Shown: positions 14,568 to 27,300, numbered from the stretch's first letter. The stretch: DNA of 64,000 bases from Parelaphostrongylus tenuis (GCA_019055375.1 JAHQIW010000951.1:28501-92500), one strand, 5' to 3'. The notes: generated by a model from the sequence alone, not told the origin. Program-made: numbers and translations.

Positions 14568-14805
14568 CATATATATATATACATTACATAAATGTACACA
14601 TATATACACATATCAAATATATATGTATATAATATTTTCAAGTGGAATGCGCTTATATCTATATAAAAGCATATATCTACTTAGAAAATATAAATTTATT
14701 CTGTATATCACTTATATATGTCCAGTTAATACATATATATATATACATATATATATATATACATGTAAGCCTATATATATATGTGTATATAGCGACTTTT
14801 GTGTT
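14568..14805. repeat. TA-rich microsatellite tract
   Basis: Runs of TATATA and TACATA with interruptions; produces a spurious tyrosine/isoleucine frame. Confidence 0.85.
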
Positions 14806-15487
14806 CTATTTACCCATATAATTATTTCTTTGACAAATCGTCTTCTCTTTTCTTAATTTTGTAGGCACTTGCCTGGTTTATCCTATGCAAAAACCAAATG
14901 TAAGAACTTTCTGAATGTTTTTCGTGAAAATATTCAATGGTATGTGCTATCATTAATTTGCAAAGTTTAAACTTTATAACGCAAAAATTAACTGTTAACA
15001 TTACCATCTACAGCCCTTCAATCGACTTTTGTTTGCTGCCGTTTGAGACAATGCTTAATTTCCTCCTACACCTACGTAATTCTCGACGACTAAAGTATTG
15101 AGGATTGAGACTTTGAAAGCGTTATAAAGTATGTTTATTACGTAGCTATGAAAAGCCTTTGTTCTTTTCATAGATTATGGAAATTCCAAGACTCTCAGAG
15201 GCTGAACGAATGTGGCTACCGTTTTTTTTTTATTCAGATTTGCTAAGATACGCGCGACATTGTCAAACGTGTATTCATGAACATCATCGCATTCCGCTAG
15301 AACAAATCGCGATTGTTCAAGCACATCGTTGTCCAGGCGAGAATCTCGGGAAAAAACTTTCAGAGAGCTCTCAGAAAAAAATTTTTTAGACCTGAATTTG
15401 CTTTCTTTCAATTAAGATAACTTGTTTTTTGAGGGTAAGGAATAAAGCTATGATGCTCAGTCCGTGAGAGTGCGTCATGCACTTCAT

Positions 15488-15722
15488 TAAATCAAACATC
15501 GACAATGGTGACTGATTGCATATCTGCCCTTCACAATGTCTTTCAGTAACCTACCGTTGTATCAAGTTAGAGATGTTACTCTCCTAGACATGGCTGATAC
15601 ATATTCGCCGACTCCGTAAGGGATGGAGAGCTTGGTGATCCCAAAACGCCGCAGATCGAACCCACAACCATGTGTGTATCAAAAGGCACCTTTAATCACT
15701 GAGCTGTATGCTATTTCCCACT
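15488..15722 (-). repeat. tRNA-derived SINE, type 1, diverged
   Basis: A B box reads GGGTTCGATCTGCG on the - strand near 15655. The body retains the AGATATGCAATCAGTCACC end at about 15510. It is more diverged than the copies at 6001 and 46775. Confidence 0.6.
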
Positions 15723-15830
15723 TGTTTGCTATTGAAGAATAAAACTTAATGCGCTGATGCTCTTTGTTCCAATTAATATAATTCGCTAGGAGTTGAAAAA
15801 TGTGTGTCTGAACATTGAAAGACACAAATA

Positions 15831-16574
15831 TTAGGCCTTCTCATAAGTTGTGACATTAGAGTAATAAACATAAAATTTTATAACATACATGGATTACTGA
15901 TAGTCATTCGATAGCCCGAATCTCGACAACTTTGGTACTAGGACTGACTTTTTGAGCGGTCTAAATAGAGCAAGAAGACAATCATGTTTCGCACCTAAGG
16001 TAGTTAACTCGTCGCTCAAACTTTATAGCAGATTTGTCTGGCAATGTAAAACAAAAAAAATTGTACCTTCAGAACGATGCAACAAAGTCTCCTTTATCTA
16101 CACGTCTTGTACAAAAAGCCAAAAAGTTTTTGAGGAAAGGAAAAAATTGTGAAAAAGTGAAAAAAAAAACGCGCGGCTCTAGAATGACGCACTTTTTTGA
16201 GGCAGTAGTTGAAATCGCTGCACACAGCGTCGCTTATTTAAAATTTTTTTAACCTTTCCAGAAAAATTTCTAGATTTTTTGTGTGGAAATTTCAAAGAAG
16301 ACTTTGTTCTAATTTTCCTTAAGAACAAAAATTTTTTGTTATAACATTGCCGAATAAGTCCGCTATAAAGTTCAAGCGACGAACTAATTACTTCAAGTGC
16401 GAAACATGATTTTCCTTTTGCTCTATCAGCGCTCTATATAGACCGTTTCGAAAACCAGTCTTAGCATCAAATTTTCAGGATTCGGGCTATCGAATGACTA
16501 CCCACCAGTAATCTAAGTATATTATTGAATTCGGTGTTTATTGCTCAAGTACAAAAACTTATGAGAAGACCCAA
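15831..16574. mobile_element. 744-bp MITE with mariner-like termini
   Basis: The ends are TTAGGCCTTCTCATAAGTT and, reversed, TTGGGTCTTCTCATAAGTTT, flanked by TA at 15829-15830 and 16575-16576. Such CATAAGTTTTTGTAC ends are typical of mariners. Extended inverted repeats run inward (GATAGTCATTCGATAGCCCG at 15900 against CGGGCTATCGAATGACTA at 16484; GCGAAACATGATT near 16400 against AATCATGTTTCGC near 15980). No transposase frame is seen, so it is non-autonomous. Confidence 0.78.
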
Positions 16575-16576
16575 TA

Positions 16577-18004
16577 TAGTCCGGCTGGCTATGATTAGAA
16601 GTCAATTTTTCTCTAGTACTTTGTTCATCACGGATGAACTACTACTAATTTCCTGGTCCTAATGAGCACTAAAAATGAATGAAGAGGATTAATTTTTCTG
16701 CTACAACAAAAAGGAAATGTCAAAAATGATATTTGTAACAGAAATCTGAGAAAAACATCTGAAAATCGAGCATATCGCATTTACGCATCTTCCGCATGAT
16801 TTCTTCTTCACTCGGAAATGAAAGTAATGGCGCAGCTATTTGGTCGTTGCCACTCTCTTTCGCATTTCGCATGAGAAACGTAAGTTTCTCAACCAGTTTT
16901 GTTTCTACCAAAGAAAATGCCTTAATACTTCCACGATAAGTTTGACGACTTTGTGACGACGTGGTCACACATACTGTCCGCCGGCGATATCTTAATGTGT
17001 TCTGCATTTAGCAGTCAGCCGGCCGAACCTCAAACTTTTCCTTGGGATGTTAGATCTGTCATACTCAGAGAAATACACAAACATCTGCATTCCTTTTAGT
17101 TGACATCTTTCCAATCATTTACGACGAAGCCGTTATTTTGGACGCACATTGAACTGTTTGCGAATGGCCGTTCATGAAAGCGAAATCTGGATTCTTTCTG
17201 ACAGGAATGACGAAAATAATGAAGTGGATTAGTGTAGGTTTAGCGTAACAGCAGCCCTTTCAATGATCTCGTATCGTGTTTGATCAGACGTAGAATTCTA
17301 AAGCTCTTCGTAATCACCTAGTGCTGAAGATTTGCATATGTATCAATTTTTTGAACAGCACTCAAATCGTACTTTGAGGGTATGTCGGAATAGTTTGAGA
17401 GAGAATCTTTTGAAACGACAAAATAATTATTCGTGATGGCTTTAAATCACTCGATTTTTGCTTCTATATATTTTTTTGTTTTTTTTTTCTTACATGTAAA
17501 CGGGTGTTTATTTTGCCTCTTCATTCCTTCAGAATTCGTTTAACTCAGCATATGTTCTATCAATTCTGAAATCAAAACAAAGTAATAAAATATTGAAGAA
17601 GAAATAAAAGTTCCTAGTATGAAATAAAGTTCACCAATTTGAAATTGAGATGTTTTGTGCTAATGCGCTTAAACGTGATGTTTAATGCCTTTATTATCAA
17701 TACTATTACTATGGTACTTTATTATCAATATCTAATATTATTATTTCTGATTGTTATGATCATTATTATCCAATTTTATTATTATCAAATTTTCATCTGG
17801 GCGGGGGACGATGCTCGAGTGGCTAATGATGCTAACTTATCAAATTGCGATTCCCTCTGCCAACACTTTTTCAAAACCACATGAAAGCGCCTTAGCTCAG
17901 CTATACCTTAGACTCTTAGAAAATACGACTCGACCACTATTTTACGATATTCATTAAGGCGAAATCCCTAAGCAGCACTTGAGACACGCGTGTTCAGAAA
18001 CCTT
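16577..18004. other. No gene seen
   Basis: AT-rich; a 95-residue - frame at 16720-17007 has no recognised motif. ATTATT-rich sequence at 17690-17790. Confidence 0.55.
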
Positions 18005-18126
18005 TAAGACAATGAACGGTACCTTTCCTTCGAGTGCTTTATTAAGACCACGCTCAAATTTCAATAGATCCTTTCATTATTATTTGAGGCCAACATGTCA
18101 TATGGTCTGGTAAAGGCTCTTGTACA

Positions 18127-18169
18127 GCCCGAGACACGTGTTTCGTCCTTACAGACTCATCAGCCGGGC
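18127..18169 (-). ncRNA. Type I hammerhead ribozyme, second family, complete
   Basis: On the - strand: stem I GCCCGG/TCGGGC (six pairs, one G-U); core CTGATGA; stem II G-TC/GA-C around TGTAAG; GAAA; palindromic stem III ACACGTGT; then C, giving a GUC cleavage triplet. All core bases are present. CTGATGAGTC with GACGAAAC is the textbook hammerhead signature. Confidence 0.9.
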
Positions 18170-18467
18170 AGAACCCGTCGTCTGTCGATCTTTTCATAGT
18201 CAGTTCTCTCGGGAGTGTCACACTCCTTATATATAGTTATCGACGACCTACGCTTTACACTCTATGTCAGGTGAAACATTCCAGGTTATACCAGGTATAA
18301 TATGATAAAATACCAGCCAGCTAGCAATCGAGTGCGAAAACACTCAGTGTTAGGTGAATGTTTCACCTGACAAAGAGTGTAAAGCGTAGGTCGTCGATAA
18401 CTATATATAAGGAGTGTGACGCTCCCGAGAGAACTGACTATGAGAAGATCGACAGACGACGGGTTCT

Positions 18468-18509
18468 GCCCGGCTGATGAGCTGTAAGGACGAAACACGT
18501 GTCTCGGGC
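18468..18509 (+). ncRNA. Hammerhead in right arm of the inverted repeat
   Basis: The + strand copy of the 18127 ribozyme, with stem I, CTGATGA, GAAA and stem III identical. One T is missing from stem II, which weakens that short stem. It may retain reduced activity. Confidence 0.82.
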
Positions 18510-18639
18510 TGTACAAGAGCCTTTACCAGACCACATGACATGTTGGCTCAAATAATAATGAAACAATGAACGGTAGTAAACTATTTCGATGCTAGATAGT
18601 GTTGGATCCCGCACAATAAAATTTGATGAAGAGTCGTGT

Positions 18640-18970
18640 AAAAAAATAAATATATTCATTTAGTCTGTCATGGGCACCTGTGTAATGCAGTGCACGTGTT
18701 TCGGCCTTACAGCCTCATTAGCTGCATAGTATCTTTCGTTTGAGCCAATCCCTCTTCGGGGAGAACCCCCTTAGATAGAGTAGTCATAGACGAACGTTTT
18801 ACACGTGCAATAAGTGATAAAATTTTCGAACGGGCAGTGTTGTACACTCGATTGCTCCTGCCTGGTACCGTCAAATATATCATACCTTTCGTTTCAAGTG
18901 TTTCTTCAAACCACGCTCAAATTTTAATATGCCTGACAGTTGTTTTTGAGCCATGCATGTGGTCAGTTGC
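18640..18970 (-). repeat. Second-family hammerhead repeat, diverged unit
   Basis: Contains GTCTGTCATGGGC, a decayed hammerhead, ACCCCCTTAGATAGAG, ACACTCGATTGCTCCTGCCTGG and the tail CCACGCTCAAATTTTAATAT, then the start of a further unit (GAGCCATGCATGTGGTC). The layout matches the units at 53376 and 62650. Confidence 0.72.
18685..18727 (-). ncRNA. Decayed hammerhead with compensated stem I
   Basis: Stem I is ATGCAG/CTGCAT, fully paired but different in sequence from the 18127 copy. Stem II GGC/GCC and GAAA remain. The core is CTAATGA (G5 to A) and the T closing stem III is C. Probably inactive. Confidence 0.75.
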
Positions 18971-19308
18971 AGACATTTCTGTGTGTTTACATGTAGTTGA
19001 GTGTTTCCGTGCACTTTACTATGTTATCGTTTCCGATTCTATGAATATACTCTCTTTCCTGGCCCAAACTGAACTCACAACAATGAGTGGGTGCATGGAT
19101 TTAACGGATGATCCACAAGTAATTATGACGAAAGGAAAAAGTAGCAGTTGAACAACGCCCAAAACAGCTATACACCTACCATGTCTATTGCTCTAATAGA
19201 ATTACATTTCCCAAACAAGCATTCATCCACACATAGACATTCGCATACACTCAAAGCATGCGTATAGACACACGTATGCATGCTCCTACATATCACAATC
19301 GCCTGTGA

Positions 19309-19314
19309 ACAACA

Positions 19315-19360
<46 letters not shown>
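19309..19360. repeat. (CA)n microsatellite
   Basis: Almost uninterrupted CA for about 50 bases, followed to 19640 by degenerate ACACAT/ATACAC sequence. All long frames here are repeat artefacts. Confidence 0.9.
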
Positions 19361-19362
<2 letters not shown>

Positions 19363-19688
19363 GCATACACATATGCACATACACACCGAGAGAAGCATAC
19401 ACATATGGATATACACACGAGTGCGAATGTACATACATATACACAAATATGTTTTAACGTACACGCGCGCATACACACACGCAAATATACATACGCACAT
19501 CGCCATATACAAATACAGAAAACCATACACACATGCGCATACAAACGGACACACACATTACATACAGCTCTATACACATAATACACAAACACCACACACA
19601 CACACATGCCTATTCAGGCTCACACGTACACATACAAGCACACATCGCGTCACAAACACATGGACACATTCCGGCGTTGCATATTATG

Positions 19689-19689
<1 letters not shown>

Positions 19690-19742
<53 letters not shown>

Positions 19743-19830
19743 TGTAATACAGTGTGTGCGCTGCATATATGCATATGTAATATATATATGTATATATATA
19801 TGTATATATATACATATATATATCCACATG
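19690..19830. repeat. (TA)n microsatellite
   Basis: A pure TA run of about 45 bases, then TATATG and TATACA variants. Confidence 0.9.
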
Positions 19831-19919
19831 CTCGTATAGATGCGTATGCATGTACGTGGCACTCATACTTATAGTATGTATTTTATGCATATGAATGTAG
19901 ACGTGCACATATATAGACT

Positions 19920-21009
19920 TACTAGCATATAATCGTCACTCAATGACTTGCCGATTTGCGGTGCTGGTTGGTACTAGGTTCATCTGGATTGTGGACGATA
20001 GTAAGGAAATTCTTGTCTTCAACCTCGTCAGTTATTAATCTTAGTTCGACTACATAAAGGGCCTCATTTCAAACTGATTTTATTAATAATTCTCTTCTTA
20101 AAAGTTTTTTTGAAGTGAATGCTTTTGTCAAAACAGAATCAAGTAAAACTTTACTTGCCAACGTTCTTTTGTTTCTTTGTGTTTCAATAATTTTCCACGT
20201 AATCATTCTACAAAAAAAAAAAAGAAAACGGCAGTCGAGGTGTTTGTTAGTAGAAAAATCAGATTAGATGAGGAATACTAGTAGGAATGCGTCAGTGCTG
20301 ATTTGAAATACTGTTGTGCTGAGCTTAAGCTCGACGGTGCCTAGGAATCCATAGATCGCCAGCAACATTAATTTTTTTCTGGTTACTTATTGATATCAGC
20401 ACTTCCCCATGTAAGATATTTTGTAAGGTTTGTAATATGAACATCTTTAAATTGATATCTATTTTGCTAGCTGACTTGGTAGATCACTATGTTTGTTATA
20501 TAACCATGACCCTTAATTCACTACACTGCGAATAGAGATATTTCTGAGCACGAGGATCCCCTTTATGGATTCGAATTTTGTCGTAATTATCATCAGAAGA
20601 GTATCGAGTCAAAATCTTTTTGAAAAGCAGAGACAATTTGTAGAAAAGTTTAGAGGCGAGATATAACTCAGCAGTGAATGAACAATGATGGCAAGAATTT
20701 TTTTTAATCAAAGGAAACAAAGAGTACAAAGACAACAAAGAAAGCCAAGCAATATAAAAAGGTCGTTGCTTGTCGAAGCAATTTGGATTTTTTGTATAAT
20801 TATACGCTTATGTGTGGGGAAACATATTAGTAGCCGTCGATGTTTCTATATGAACAAAAACATCAAATATGTATTCAAACTAGTCAAAGATTGCCGATCG
20901 GAAGATTTATCTTATATCTGCCTCTATCGCTTATTCCTGCAGCCTCTTCTTAACTATTTCCTCGATTCCTTTAATCACACTATTTTTATATATACGAAAA
21001 TGTCTTTTT
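19920..21009. other. No gene seen
   Basis: AT-rich intergenic-looking sequence between the microsatellites and the hammerhead repeat at 21010. Confidence 0.55.
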
Positions 21010-21400
21010 GAGCTTTTCATGAGGTCTTTTGTAGGCACTTATACAGTGTAATACACGTGTTTCGGCCTCGCAGCCTAGTCGTTTGCACTGTGCCATTCGT
21101 CTGAGCCAGTCCCTTTCGTAGACGAACCCCTTACATAGAGAAATCGTCGACGAACATGTTACACTGACGCGTGAAAGTGAAAGTACGCTTCATACGCGGC
21201 AGGGATAGCATATCGTGTCCTGTGATATGATCACTGAACATTGCGATGATTGACAGTCGATTGCTCAGGGCTGATATTTTTGACTTCATGAAAGGCTCAA
21301 AAATACATTGCCACATTATATTGTTTTGGACGAGGTCTGAAAAAAGTTGAATATGGGGGGTTTTCTGAATCATTGGAGAAAAAAAAGAAATAGCCATAAT
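21010..21400 (-). repeat. Second-family hammerhead repeat, decayed
   Basis: Carries the ACACGTGTTTCGGCCTCG stretch at 21052-21069 and the ACCCCTTACATAGAGAAATC, CGACGAAC and CGATTGCTCAGGGCTG landmarks of the family. The ribozyme at about 21044-21090 keeps GAAA, stem II and a CAGTG/CACTG stem I, but CTGATGA is lost. Confidence 0.65.
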
Positions 21401-22235
21401 TGTGTTATGTTGCTGGCCGATGAACTAGACATGTTTACTAAGACTGAATCAACTTCAAGCCTATCACATGCCGAGAAATTTCAGAGTTTTTGGTGGATTT
21501 TATCAATGATATTCCTCTTCAGATAACGCCTAACAGAATTAGGCTCCGTAGAATGATAGGATCATAAAGTGTGTTTCTGTGGAACCTGTGCATGAATGGA
21601 GACTGATGTGCCAGAGTACCGGTTTATGAATACGTCTCTTATTGACAGAGACTAACTACATCACCATGGTATTTGCTTTGATCTGAAGCTGAGCTTATGA
21701 CAAAGCTAACTGTGGCACTGCTTTTATTTGAATACGTTTTATTCTAAAGTTTCACACGTTGATTCTGGAATGAGTTAATAAGATTTCCTCCTACTTTTCT
21801 TCCAACATAACCTTTTTTGAAGAGTAGATACAATTTTGATTTCTATTGCTTCTGTATACGTTCCAATGACCTTTCGAAGTGCCACTCAAACCTGACAGCT
21901 TTTCCAGTCCAGACCAGCTTCGCAGTGTAAAACGTTTCCATTTCAAGTTGTATTTGATGCTAATGTCAAATTTTTATGTGCTGAAATGCTTGTATTTGAA
22001 ATTTTATGATTGTTGGATTTATTTGCGTGTAGTAATTAGTAAGCAATCATGTTTCTTTTATGATGCTCGACCAATTTTCTGCGCTTTTTGAATATCAGAA
22101 GACTGTGCATGTACGTTTGCGTGTCATTTCTTATTCCACTAATTCGTCGGTCCCTTCTTATATCTTGCCCGTCGTCGTTTTATTTCTTTTTTCCTACTTT
22201 TTCTGTTCCATTCTCCTTTCATATTTCTAAGCGAT

Positions 22236-22470
22236 GTATGTGGCGCAGAGGTGCCGTTCGACACACAAGTTGGTTCGACACGTGTGCCTAAGGCTCATCA
22301 AGCTAACTAGTATCAGGCTTGTCTAAGAGGATTGCAGCAATGAATTTTCATATCGATGGGCCACGACGAATCATTGTAAGGGAGAAATATGCAGTCATTC
22401 GCCTCAAACGGTGCTTGATGTAGTCGAATGCATGATTGAGTCTTTAAAGATGGATCAACGCCGATAGTTT
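22236..22470 (+). repeat. tRNA-derived SINE, type 1, diverged
   Basis: TGTGGCGCAGAGGTGCC (A-box-like) and GGTTCGACACGTG (B-box-like) are followed by ATCAGGCTTGTCTAAGAGG, ATATGCAGTCATTCGCCTCA and the AAGATGGATCAACGCCGA tail. Confidence 0.6.
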
Positions 22471-22745
22471 TGTTTTTTCTATCTTCCCATTACAACTTCA
22501 CCTTCTGTTTTCGTTTTTTCTCTTCCTTTTTCTTTTTTCTTCTCTTTTTCGTCTTCATCTTTCTTTTCTCCTTCCTTCTTTTCCTTTTTATCCTTTTTTT
22601 AATTGAAATCTCTTCCATCTCTTCTTCCTTCTCCTTTTTCTCTGCCTTTTTTCCCCATCTTCTCTTCCTTTTCCTTTCTCACAGCGTTTTTGCATTCTCT
22701 CTTCTACATCTTGTTGTTTTTTCTTTCATTTTCTTCGGATCTTCA
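22470..22745 (+). repeat. Polypyrimidine tract
   Basis: About 275 bases of almost pure C/T, giving a Phe/Ser/Leu-only frame. A second tract lies at 27225-27430. Neither codes convincingly. Confidence 0.75.
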
Positions 22746-23884
22746 CCATAATTTCGAGAAACGATAACAAATCCAACAAGATATTTCCGCATGTGTTTAG
22801 TTGTCACTGCGTTGAACTTGAAATATCGTGCGGATACGGGAATATCGTAATCCGATCAGGTTATATAAGCCTCCAGTCGATTACCGATCTCGCCACTGTC
22901 AGCATTCACTCCGTCCCAACTGACACCGTAATTTCGATGATGAAACCTCCCAATAGGCACTCCAAACGTACTTTCTATTTTTCTAAACCGCAGGTTTTTA
23001 TATTTTTTTCAAAAATTTGTTTTGGTTGTTTTGTTTCGAATAGTTTCCGCGCTTTTCAATAGCATTATCTTCAAGTAGATTAGTCTAAGAGAAGAGACCA
23101 TTTCTCTTTCTCAAAAACGAAAGAACGCATGCCAAAGATTACACTTGGACGTCAGCTGTGTTTTTCTATCTTTTTTTGTAAAAATGAATTTTTAATGAAA
23201 ATATATCTGTAGCAACATGAACTGCTATCGCTTCAGTGATTAATTTTTGGTAATTATGTTGGGTATTTTTGTGACGCAGCTAGACAACTTATATTTCATT
23301 GCCCCACAATTTTTTTCCAAATCTCAGATGACTTTACAAAAGCTCTATTTTGGTGTAATTACGGCTATTTGATATCTTTAGGCCTAAGGTGTTGCCAATT
23401 TGTTGTGGCACCGTGAATTTTATTTGCGTCTCTTTTTTTTCCTCCCAGAAAATTTACTATTCTAGCATTAGTTTCTATATGATCGTATTGAATTCTACAC
23501 TTCGGCATTGGTCGAAAGTTCTGATGGCCTTTGTCGGTTTCGGTTTCTATCCTATCCAAACAAACATTTTCGAGTATTCGCCGTCGAGGTCAACGCCGTT
23601 TTTTCTCTCAGAACAATTAACTTCTGCGGCCGGAACGGGTACTACTCTTACTAATGGCACAATTGCCTTTTTTCTCTTTTGTATTACTAATGTTTTTATT
23701 ATTACTACTATTATCAATATAAATGTGTATTACAATGTGACGCCCCATGTTAATCTTTTATTCGGTATACAATTTAATTATAATGTAAAGTACACCTGGA
23801 ACATCTCTCTTCCAGTCTCTCTTCCAATAGTCTCTCTTCCATCCCTACTTCCATCTTTTGCCATTAATCTTCTTTTTTAAATTT

Positions 23885-23903
23885 CTTAATAATAATAATA
23901 ATA

Positions 23904-23972
<69 letters not shown>

Positions 23973-24000
23973 TAATAATAATAGTAATAGTAATAATAAT
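23885..24000. repeat. (AAT)n microsatellite
   Basis: About 37 AAT triplets with few interruptions; reads as polyasparagine on + and polyleucine on -. Confidence 0.92.
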
Positions 24001-24289
24001 GGATGCAACGAAAGTTAGCAACAGCGAGCAGATGAGAGTAATATCATTACGAACATAATGTTGGCGAAAAGATGCGATAGACCGAATCAGCAAGAAACAT
24101 CTTCAAACTTGTGAGTCTCGAAGGCTAATGTACTTCTTGGCCTTCCTGTTCAACACCATGAACTATATGACAATGATCGATAGGTGAGTGACGAGAATAA
24201 AATGGTTTTGGGTTGAGGTAGGTGTGGTGGGAATGGGGGGAGAGTGAGATTGAAACCAGGTAATCCCTAAAACTACTAAACCATACCTC

Positions 24290-24327
24290 TCTCTTTTCTT
24301 CTTTCTTTCTCTCTCTCTCTCTCTCCC
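24290..24327. repeat. (TC)n tract
   Basis: TTTCTTTC then CT repeats; a similar CT-rich tract lies at 55340-55402. Confidence 0.8.
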
Positions 24328-24360
24328 AATTCTTCCGTGCCCTTTTCTATTCAAAATCAT

Positions 24361-27300
24361 TTTTTCATGACGAACATAATAATATCTTATTGTTTATTAA
24401 GTTCTTTGACCTAACATTTTTCTTGTAACTTTTTCATCTTGTTCTTCTTCGTGATTTTCTTACTCCTATTGTTCTTTTCGCTTTTCTTGTCCGTTTCATG
24501 GTATTTTTAATTTTTTTTTTGAAATCTCTTGTTGTCAATGTTCATCCTTATTGTGCCACTTACATCCTAAATCTCACTTCTTGTCGTTCACTTCTTTCTG
24601 TGCTCGTCTCAGACATTCTCTTATACTGAGTTTCTACTTTATTTTTGAGTCAGTTCTTCAGTTGTTCAGGATATTTTCAGGCACACTTATATACTCCTTC
24701 AAGGGTATCGTTCTTGATACTTAACTATAATAGTAATTCTTGGAGTCTGTTGTTTGTTTCTCGTAATCGGAGACAAGCTACGTAGGAAATCTGAGCAGTC
24801 GTAGTTGATTGCCGGATTACATGATTTTGTAAGTAATATGAGAGGCTGTGAAGAAAATTGTTCTTATTATCATTTTGCATCTCCCAATATTACTTTTATC
24901 AAGTTTTATTTCAATAACATTGGGCGAATTTTTCGTTCCTGCTTTTTTGTCTGCACAGTCAAAAATTATTTCCTGCAGATCGACGACAATGTAGTGCATA
25001 AACGAATAGTGATGGCCATTTGTTGACGATCAAACCGGGCGCTACCATCATTATGATGGGATCATTATAAGAGGACTCGAAGCAGTTATTAATGTTCTCA
25101 AATTTAATTACCATCTTTTTTGTGCCTTCAGAAGAACCGTAACACGATGCGAAGTCGGGCCGCTTGCGTGAAGTAATGATCGTTGGTTTGATTCCATATC
25201 ATGGCCCAAAACTAGCTTATTCGTTCATATTTGTTTGTTTGGTTTCGTACTTATCTTTGCAATATGATTAACCCTTAATCTTTTTCGTCAAATCCTGAAA
25301 GAAATTGCGAAAGCCAATTTTCTCTAGAGAAGCCTTGGTAGATTTCTTAGGCCAAAACGAAGATAAAGATGCGTTCTCAATTCATTCGATGAACGCTATG
25401 AAATTTAGTATGGCGCCATGATTTGTGAAAATAGTCACGCTTTTTTTTGGTGAGTCTTGAGGAATTTCTTACGCCATGTTTGGAGTTCAGTGCGGCGAAA
25501 CGCTTACAACCCTTGTGGTCACAAAAACCTCAGAGACTTTTCGTCGGTTGATCTAGAGTGTATCAGTTTACCTTTACGAATTTCAGCGAATTACGAGTTA
25601 TAGTTTCTGTTCAGTGTTTCTGCTTCCGATTAGAGTGTCGGAAAGCTACCTCTATTTTTGTGACTTTACTAACATGTATTGTTATTTAATAGAGAGGCAA
25701 AAGAGGTAGAATTTCTGTGAACAGCAGAAAGCGAAACAATTGTTGAATCACTGAAAAAATATTTGTATAATGAGCCGATGATGAGGGAAACCGTAGGGAG
25801 CTTGTTGTTCACTGACGGTTACAAGAAGTGCTTTCGTGACTTTTTCTGGAATTTACTATGAGAGCCGATTTGTTAGGCATCTAAAGCGATTACTTTTCGG
25901 TGTGGAATTATCTCAAAGTCATGAATATAAGATGCGAATGTGGTTTCATTTGATCGTTGTCATTGTGCATTCGACTGGAAGGCATACGAACAAAATTACA
26001 CCGTTAGCAAGAATGCCAAGATTTATTGAGAACCGTTAAGAGCGAAGGTACGATGCAAAATAATGGGATAGACAGAAAGCGGAGATTGTTTAAACATTAA
26101 ACGCGATGATTATGGTCCTGCAAAACTATTCTTTTAACCCTTTTGGGGCCTTCTAAACCCCTTTTCTCATTTTGTGGACCGAACAATAGGAATTTTTCGT
26201 TTTTTCACTGATTATTGTGTGATAAATAAGGACTGTAACCAAAGCGGGCTGTGGTTTGTTGGTTAGGAGTTAATATCGAAAATCTAATGCTGTAAATCAA
26301 ATATCATCAATGATCATGTCGTTCATTCATGTTGATGAACAAGATGCTGAAGAACTGCACTACGCTTTTGGAAACGGGTTGATTACAGATATTTATTATA
26401 GCTGGTTAGATCTGTCATACTCTTGACTTAAAAACGAACAATTCTCTCACATTATCGCTGTCGTTAATCTTCTTCGTCAACAAACACAACTATCCGAGTG
26501 ATCTCGATGTTTTCCTGGAGGATTCCGCGAGAGATCCGCCGCAGTATTTCCTTTTATCTCTGGAACACTGTCAATTTTGTGTACCACTATTGATTACATG
26601 AGTTCTAGTTCAATCGCCTGCTTTGGTTCTCTTAAACTTCCTCTTCAGTTCTCTTTTTCATCTGTTATCGATTCCAATGTGTTCGACATTTATTGGTGAC
26701 CTTTCAAGTTTTTCAAGTTTTCAAACTTTTTTCTCTCTTTCATCTAGTTCAATCATTGATTTGTCCATTCATCCATTCATTTAATTCCTTTGTATTTAAT
26801 TTTCCATCAACTCATTTATAGTAAAATAATATCTCAGCGCGTGGGTTACTTTCACGCTCATCCTACTCTTTTCTTTGAGTTAATTAACACTTTTCGACTC
26901 ACTCCTTCTATGGAAGTCTCCATTTTCTCGTCCCTTCTCTTTCCTCCTATTCATTCTTCTTTCTACGAAATGGTCAAGCTTTACATACTAAGAAGATCTT
27001 GTCAGATATCTTTTCGCTATTCTAGTGCTTTTCTTTCGTGAAGTTCAAGTCATTCATGTTTTCCTGCGCCATAAAATCTATTCCATTGCGATGTTCGGCA
27101 ACATCTTTGCGTGAACATCTTCATCGTTATTTAGGGTTTTACTTTCACCAGTGGTATTCATCGATAGCTAACATACCAAGCTAAGATAGTCTCACCATCT
27201 AATCATCTATATTCCGCTGCGTGTTCTTATTTCATCTTCATCTTTTCCCCATTTTCCATCTCTTTCTCCTCCTGTTACTTTTTCTCTTCCCCTTTCTTTT

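Larger units (their letters stand above)
18072..18563. repeat. Long inverted repeat carrying two hammerheads
   Basis: Two arms of about 210 bp (18072-18281 and 18354-18563) are near-perfect reverse complements around a 72-base loop. Each contains the same unit: CAACATGTCAT, GGTCTGGTAAAGGCTCTTG, a hammerhead, TATATATAGTTATCGACGAC and AGGTGAAACATTC. Few differences separate the arms, so it is recent or kept alike by gene conversion. Bases 18005-18071 look like the tail of another unit of the family, and a third unit follows at about 18640-18970. The transcript would fold into a very long hairpin. Confidence 0.88.
21401..23884. other. No supported gene
   Basis: Holds the SINE at 22236 and the pyrimidine tract at 22470. 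The 163-residue frame at 23389-23880 is hydrophobic and Thr/Asn/Ile-rich, without family motifs; it ends in the AAT repeat and is not called. Confidence 0.5.

Noticed and set aside
19168..19908. Several overlapping frames of 70-155 residues on both strands
   Set aside because: They are translations of CA and TA microsatellites, rich in Cys/Val, His/Thr or Tyr/Ile, with no family motif.
23389..23880. 163-residue frame, the longest in the window
   Set aside because: Low-complexity hydrophobic and Asn/Ile/Thr content, no motif, and it runs to the AAT microsatellite.
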